Positions 60,448-64,000 of a DNA stretch of 64,000 nucleotides are shown here, piece by piece (position 1 is the stretch's first letter; every line of letters starts with the position of its first letter). The notes beneath the pieces are model-generated. The model did no database searches, had not been told where the DNA came from, and worked only from the letters and a program-made list of their open reading frames with translations. The position numbers and the translations under genes are program-made. Where the stretch lies: NCBI RefSeq assembly GCF_010731655.1, contig NZ_AP022619.1:1550001-1614000 (forward strand), read 5' to 3'. The stretch comes from Mycobacterium paraseoulense (GTDB lineage Bacteria > Actinomycetota > Actinomycetes > Mycobacteriales > Mycobacteriaceae).

Positions 60448-61509
60448 TCAGTTGACCGGAAGCGGCGTTGGGTAGATGCCTGATTCCACATAGGTGCGTA
60501 CGTCCGTGATGGGGATAACGCCTTCGGGTGTGGCGATCGTCCCGTTGGCTCGGCACGCCAGCCCATAGTAGGAGATACTCGCCTTGGCCTGGCAGTACGT
60601 GTACATGAATCGGCCGTAGGCCTCGATGACCACTGCGACCACACTGTCGTCGGACTTCATCGTCAGCGACACCTTCGACGGGATCGACTGTCCCGTGCGG
60701 GGATCCGTCCAGTAGTCGAGCTCGGTGACCTCGATCTGACCCTCGCCGAAGTGGCTGTGCTCGTTGCCGATGCTGGTGTGCCCGAACGTCACACCGGTGG
60801 CTTCCTTGATGTAGCTGAAGACCCGGAATTCCTCGTCGAGGAGCCATATCCAATAGTGGCGCGACTTCCGCATGGCGCTCGCACCGTGCACCCACTGGTC
60901 GCCGATGATGACCTTCTCGTGCATCCCGATCCCGCGCTGCAGTGCGTAGGTGTGCCCACCTGAGGAGACCGAGCCCTCCACCCACAGCGGCTGTTCAATC
61001 CCGGCAATACCGTTTGTCTGCAAGTCGGAGAATGCTCCCAGGAAGCGAGACGCGTCGCAGAGACCACCCATCGTCACATCGAAGTCGACGCCGGCATGCT
61101 CACCCTTGATAGTCCAGTAGGGTACGTCAGCCGTGGTGACAAGATCACCTTCCGTCCAGACCACCTTGTCGCCGTCGCGTATGACCTCGAGTGGCTGTGG
61201 CCGAACTGGGTCCGAACGCACGCCAATGTAGTCGTTATCGTCAATTCCTTTGTACCGCTGAGATTTCGGCAACGCCATGAAGTTCGTCTGTCGCAACGTA
61301 GCCGGCCTTCCACCCCACGCTTCGCCGTCGACATTGAAAGTCAAGCTGACCGCGAAGACGTCGTGATCGTCCGTCTCACCGGTAATCAGAAACGCGTTGT
61401 CCTCCAGCAGATGCTTACCCGTGAAGTGTGGCTCACCCAACTGGTCTCGATAACTGAGCGCCTCCTCCGGAGTCACGTCGCTGATGGCAGCTCGCTGAAC
61501 GGTCGTCAC
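60448..61509 (-). CDS. Uncharacterised protein of a catabolic-cluster family, possibly lipocalin-like
   Basis: A 353-aa soluble protein without a signal peptide and without a motif I can name. The GTG at 61509 is chosen because GAGGAG lies about 6 nt upstream. Distinctive segments are GEAWGGRPATLRQTNFMALP, NGIAGIEQPLWVEGSV, SRHYWIWLLDEEFRVFSYIK and the C-terminal GIYPTPLPVN. Its many short hydrophobic strands with Trp/His could fit a CrtC/AttH-like double lipocalin, but this is a guess. The tail of a paralogue survives at 39.9 kb, again behind an SDR and a Rieske oxygenase, so the family seems tied to that enzyme set. Confidence 0.75.
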   Translation of the reverse strand: MTTVQRAAISDVTPEEALSYRDQLGEPHFTGKHLLEDNAFLITGETDDHDVFAVSLTFNVDGEAWGGRPATLRQTNFMALPKSQRYKGIDDNDYIGVRSDPVRPQPLEVIRDGDKVVWTEGDLVTTADVPYWTIKGEHAGVDFDVTMGGLCDASRFLGAFSDLQTNGIAGIEQPLWVEGSVSSGGHTYALQRGIGMHEKVIIGDQWVHGASAMRKSRHYWIWLLDEEFRVFSYIKEATGVTFGHTSIGNEHSHFGEGQIEVTELDYWTDPRTGQSIPSKVSLTMKSDDSVVAVVIEAYGRFMYTYCQAKASISYYGLACRANGTIATPEGVIPITDVRTYVESGIYPTPLPVN

Positions 61510-61567
61510 AAGTGTCTCCTCGTTGTGTGTACTGCGGGAAGGGATCCTTCGGTCCAGCAGACCGTTG

Positions 61568-61715
61568 TCAGCCGACCGTGAATCCGGCATCGGCGGGCAG
61601 CTGTATTCCGGTCACATACTTGGCTGCGTCGCTGAGTAACCAATCCACGAGCTCAACCCTGTCCACAAGCCACACCAGTGATGAAGGCAACTTCGCCTTC
61701 CAAGCCTGTAGCCAT
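61568..61715 (-). pseudogene. Mycofactocin-type SDR reduced to 148 bp
   Basis: The ATG at 61715 begins MATGLEGEVAFITGVACGQG, the Rossmann N-terminus of this SDR group. The sequence then jumps, in another frame, to LVDWLLSDAAKYVTGIQLPA and DAGFTVG with a stop at 61568-61570. This is the C-terminus. Some 220 residues including YxxxK are missing. It lies directly upstream of the uncharacterised gene, as the SDR at 39.4 kb lay upstream of its paralogue. Confidence 0.85.
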
Positions 61716-61920
61716 CGCTGTGAACGCCTTCTGCTTGCCGCTGGGTTCGGTGACGTACGTCACGGTAAGCGACGCAGAGCAGAAAGTCAACCATTGGTTG
61801 TATATTTCGCCAAAGGCGAATGCCAGCATCCAATCTGCATCGAGTTGGATTGCCAATCAACGGTATTCACGACGGAGGCAGGTCCACAGGGCCGCCGAAC
61901 ATGTAAGCCACGCCATGGAA

Positions 61921-62598
61921 TCAAGGGCGTTTGCGCCGCGTGGAGGTCGCCGCTCCCTCGGCTTCTTCGAAACTTAGACCCCACATCGCGAAGGTAGATT
62001 TCAAGATGACCTCGAACATCTCTGCTCTAGTGGGAACCCTGTCGTCGCTCGCATAGGTGTAGGGAAGGAAGTTGGCAGTCACACCGATGGTCAGCAACAT
62101 CACCCGAATATTCAGTCCGGGTCGCGCAGGGGCGAAATCGCTGCCCGCCAAATATGCCTCCAGCGGGTTGACCATGGCTTCTAACGTGGCATCGATTCGC
62201 CGTCGAACGTTCTGAACCTCTTCATCGTTCGTCGATTCGGCAATGAGGCGGCCCATCGCCTGCGCGATCGCGCTCTCGTCCGTCAGGAAGTCGAAGAACG
62301 CCAGGACGAATCGCCGCAGATGCTCCTCTTCGCTACCACGACTCTGCGCCACGTCAGTCAGCCAGCGGCGGTGTAGCTCGTCCACTGCGTCTAGCAACGG
62401 GTTTAGGACCGCCTCGACGAACAGATTTCCTTTCGACTCAAAGTATCGGAAAATCAGGTCGTGTGACACTCCGGCCCGCTCCGCGATCTCGCGGGTGGTG
62501 GTGCGATATCCCTGTTCGGCGAACAGCTCGCGCGCCGCATCACGTATCAATCCGGGCGCAGACCCTCGGCGTGCCCGCGGTTTCCGCTCAATCGCCAT
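61921..62598 (-). CDS. TetR/AcrR family transcriptional regulator
   Basis: A 225-aa regulator with the HTH TREIAERAGVSHDLIFRYFE (about residues 34-53) after RDAARELFAEQGYRT. It lies between the Rieske oxygenase and the SDR remnant/uncharacterised/ALDH genes, all on the minus strand, and so probably regulates this module. A remnant of a very similar HTH is found at 41.2 kb. Confidence 0.88.
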   Translation of the reverse strand: MAIERKPRARRGSAPGLIRDAARELFAEQGYRTTTREIAERAGVSHDLIFRYFESKGNLFVEAVLNPLLDAVDELHRRWLTDVAQSRGSEEEHLRRFVLAFFDFLTDESAIAQAMGRLIAESTNDEEVQNVRRRIDATLEAMVNPLEAYLAGSDFAPARPGLNIRVMLLTIGVTANFLPYTYASDDRVPTRAEMFEVILKSTFAMWGLSFEEAEGAATSTRRKRP

Positions 62599-62675
62599 AA
62601 GATACGGACTCTATCGGCAAGGCCGCCGATTGGACGCGCCGACGTGCGGGCCGCCCCGGCGCAGCGGCGCCGTTG

Positions 62676-63749
62676 CTAACCCTCGTTGATCGACAAAGGG
62701 CCGTCGGCGCCACGATTGCCGCGCAGGCTGCCGTACTCACCGGGCTTGGGCTGGAAAGTCTGGGCCCAAGTGCGCATCATGCGGAACAGCTTGGCCTCCT
62801 GCGTCTGCAGCGACGGCGGCTCGATGAACCGCTGGTGCTGCCAGATCGCGAGATCTTCGGGGAAGACCGATTCGATGGCCTTGATCCTTGCGGAGCGTTC
62901 ATCGTCGCTTTCACCATCGACCTTCTCGACGAACAGCGTCTGGCGCAGCGTCGAGGTCTGGGCATCCACCGGCGTAACTGATATCACCGAATGCGTGTTG
63001 TCGCGTCCGGAGAACCGCGTGAACGCCATCCCGATACCCCACTGTTTGAGCGTCACCGTGTCCTCCCGCCGAGGACCGTCGACCTTGCGCTTACCCCGGG
63101 AGTGCACACGCAGCTTGGTCATGAAGGAGGCGTCGGTGACTTGGAAATCCACCAGCGTGGGGAGATCGCGGGTGTGGTGCACGTAGCGGAAATGGATGGG
63201 ATCGACGATGTTCTCGGCGACGACTCGTGGTTCGATGGGCAACTCGCCGTATCCGAAGGCACTGCCTGCGGTTGCCACGTCCCAAAACTCACCTGTGGGG
63301 TACTCATCGCGCAGATCTTCGAACAGATCCGGTACCGACCACGCCGGCGGTTGACCCGCCACGTCGTGCCACAGGTAGATGATGCCGTTGCGCTCGCACA
63401 CGGGCCACGGCTCGATACGCCGTTTACTCGTCCGTCCTTCCGGTACCGCCACGTTCCGCCCGTCCGGTCCCCACGTCCACCCGTGGAACGGGCACACGAT
63501 GCAATCGTCGACCACCCTGCCGCCGTAACCCAGATGCGCGCCGAGGTGCTGGCAGGCCGCCTCCAGACAGCCCAACTCCCCGCCGATCTTCCGGTAGAGG
63601 ACGAGCTCCTGACCGAACACCTTGCGCGGTTTGATATCGCCGGATGCGAGTTCGTGCGACCAGCCAACCACGAACCAACCGCTCGGGGCCATCCACGCCG
63701 GGATCCGCACCTCCGATTCGATGTCGGTCACGGTGATCGGTTTACGCAC
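62676..63749 (-). CDS. Rieske non-heme iron oxygenase, oxygenase component (KshA-like)
   Basis: A 357-aa terminal oxygenase. The Rieske ligands are in ACQHLGAHLGYGG and CIVCPFHGWTWG. The mononuclear iron site is ENIVDPIHFRYVHH (Asp and two His). The C-terminal helix has PEDLAIWQHQRFIEPP. It is KshA-like in architecture and paralogous to the oxygenase at 38.3 kb. It would hydroxylate a ring or side-chain carbon with electrons from a reductase encoded elsewhere. A palindrome 42-66 bp upstream is a likely operator. Confidence 0.93.
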   Translation of the reverse strand: MRKPITVTDIESEVRIPAWMAPSGWFVVGWSHELASGDIKPRKVFGQELVLYRKIGGELGCLEAACQHLGAHLGYGGRVVDDCIVCPFHGWTWGPDGRNVAVPEGRTSKRRIEPWPVCERNGIIYLWHDVAGQPPAWSVPDLFEDLRDEYPTGEFWDVATAGSAFGYGELPIEPRVVAENIVDPIHFRYVHHTRDLPTLVDFQVTDASFMTKLRVHSRGKRKVDGPRREDTVTLKQWGIGMAFTRFSGRDNTHSVISVTPVDAQTSTLRQTLFVEKVDGESDDERSARIKAIESVFPEDLAIWQHQRFIEPPSLQTQEAKLFRMMRTWAQTFQPKPGEYGSLRGNRGADGPLSINEG

Positions 63750-63790
63750 AACAAGCCACCTCTCAAGCGCCTAGATGCTTGAACGTTACG

Positions 63791-63815
63791 ATACTTAGAC
63801 ATATATGTCAAGTAT
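63791..63815. promoter_or_regulatory. Near-perfect palindrome upstream of the Rieske oxygenase
   Basis: The core GACATATATGTC (63798-63809) is a perfect 12-bp palindrome. It is flanked by ATACTT and AAGTAT, which are also inverted but offset by one base. It overlaps the stop codon of the upstream TetR gene and precedes the oxygenase start by about 42 bp. Candidate operator of that TetR or of the one at 62 kb. Confidence 0.6.
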
Positions 63816-64000
63816 TTCTGATGAGCGCCCTGACCATCGCGGTGGCGGTGGCGTGCGCCGAATGTCGGCTGGCTCCAGGAGCATCCACGACCGAGGAGAA
63901 CCACAGCGACTCGAGCATCGCTTCGAATGCCAGGCCCTGGGAGACGGGATCGCCGAGCGAGCTTCCGCGGATGCGGTCGATGTTTCGGCCGATGCGGGTC
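63808..64000 (-). CDS. TetR-like regulator, C-terminal part only
   Basis: The frame entering from the right edge reads GRNIDRIRGSSLGDPVSQGL and FEAMLESLWFSS before a TGA at 63808-63810. The helical composition and the L-A-F-E-A-M-L-E-S-L-W pattern fit the ligand-binding domain of TetR regulators. The HTH lies outside the window. It is on the same strand as the Rieske gene 58 bp downstream. Confidence 0.6.
   Translation of the reverse strand, partial: TRIGRNIDRIRGSSLGDPVSQGLAFEAMLESLWFSSVVDAPGASRHSAHATATAMVRALIRNT

Noticed and set aside
62991..63782. 263-codon plus-strand frame opposite the Rieske oxygenase
   Set aside because: Shadow of the minus-strand oxygenase, which has all iron-ligand motifs.
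1..64000. Insertion sequence or phage as the cause of the many broken genes
   Set aside because: No transposase, integrase or terminal inverted repeats were recognised; lesions look like deletions and small indels.
1..64000. tRNA, rRNA, riboswitch or CRISPR array
   Set aside because: No cloverleaf, rRNA signature, conserved aptamer or regularly spaced repeat was seen by eye; a covariance-model scan would settle this.

Overview
The window looks like chromosomal DNA of a Mycobacterium or a close mycolic-acid relative. It is G+C-rich. It carries an mce lipid-import operon, many acyl-CoA synthetases, acyl-CoA dehydrogenases and thiolase-like proteins, an F420-type (LLM) oxidoreductase, two P450s, and several SDRs with the GAARGQGRAHAV signature of mycofactocin-coupled dehydrogenases. 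No mycofactocin biosynthesis genes, rRNA, tRNA, CRISPR array, phage gene or insertion sequence was recognised. The species cannot be named from the sequence alone.

Layout. 1-7761 (minus): yrbEA-yrbEB-mceA-B-C-D and a partial mceE running off the left edge. 9-11 kb: a TetR regulator, two doubtful small ORFs and a secreted CAP-domain protein. 11.3-16.5 kb: a broken DinB-like gene, then a plus-strand DUF35, isochorismatase-fold, SDR and acyl-CoA ligase run. 16.9-18.5 kb (minus): an orphan cytochrome-oxidase subunit III/IV set. 18.7-24.5 kb: a beta-hydroxyacid dehydrogenase, a MaoC / Cys-less thiolase / truncated ligase operon, a divergent thiolase / OB-fold pair and a TetR. 24.6-33 kb: divergent operons of ligases, alpha/beta hydrolases, a thiolase-like protein and an acyl-CoA dehydrogenase, then an LLM oxidoreductase. 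33-34.1 kb: a gene graveyard. 34.1-37.4 kb: acyl-CoA dehydrogenase, CoA-transferase and SDR. 37.4-41.2 kb: TetR, Rieske oxygenase, a broken SDR joined to the tail of another gene, and a DapB-like reductase. 41.6-45 kb: amidohydrolase, P450, SDR. 45-48.3 kb: crotonase, P450 and a TetR. 48.4-55.8 kb: amidohydrolase, two acyl-CoA dehydrogenases, SnoaL, a headless thiolase and two mycofactocin-type SDRs, one broken. 56-64 kb (minus): CaiB-type CoA-transferase, two aldehyde dehydrogenases, an uncharacterised protein family, TetR, Rieske oxygenase and a partial TetR.

How the genes fit together. The gene set resembles a degradation island for a hydrophobic, probably alicyclic or terpenoid/steroid-like substrate. 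Uptake would be by Mce. Rieske and P450 enzymes would hydroxylate, and SDRs and aldehyde dehydrogenases would oxidise alcohol to aldehyde to acid. AMP-ligases or CoA-transferases would activate to CoA thioesters. FadE, crotonase/MaoC, SDR and thiolase/aldolase proteins would shorten the chain. The substrate itself is not visible in the sequence.

The most notable pattern is decay. About fourteen genes are broken, mostly by internal deletions. They include four SDRs (three clearly mycofactocin-type), a thiolase without its nucleophile and a truncated ligase. The 38.3-41.2 kb region reads as a decayed second copy of the Rieske-TetR-SDR-uncharacterised module at 59-64 kb. Two families of repeated promoter-proximal sites tie the catabolic operons together: a CTTTAACA/TGTTAAAG palindrome near 47.6 and 53.9 kb, and an AT-rich site of about 20 bp at five or more promoters.
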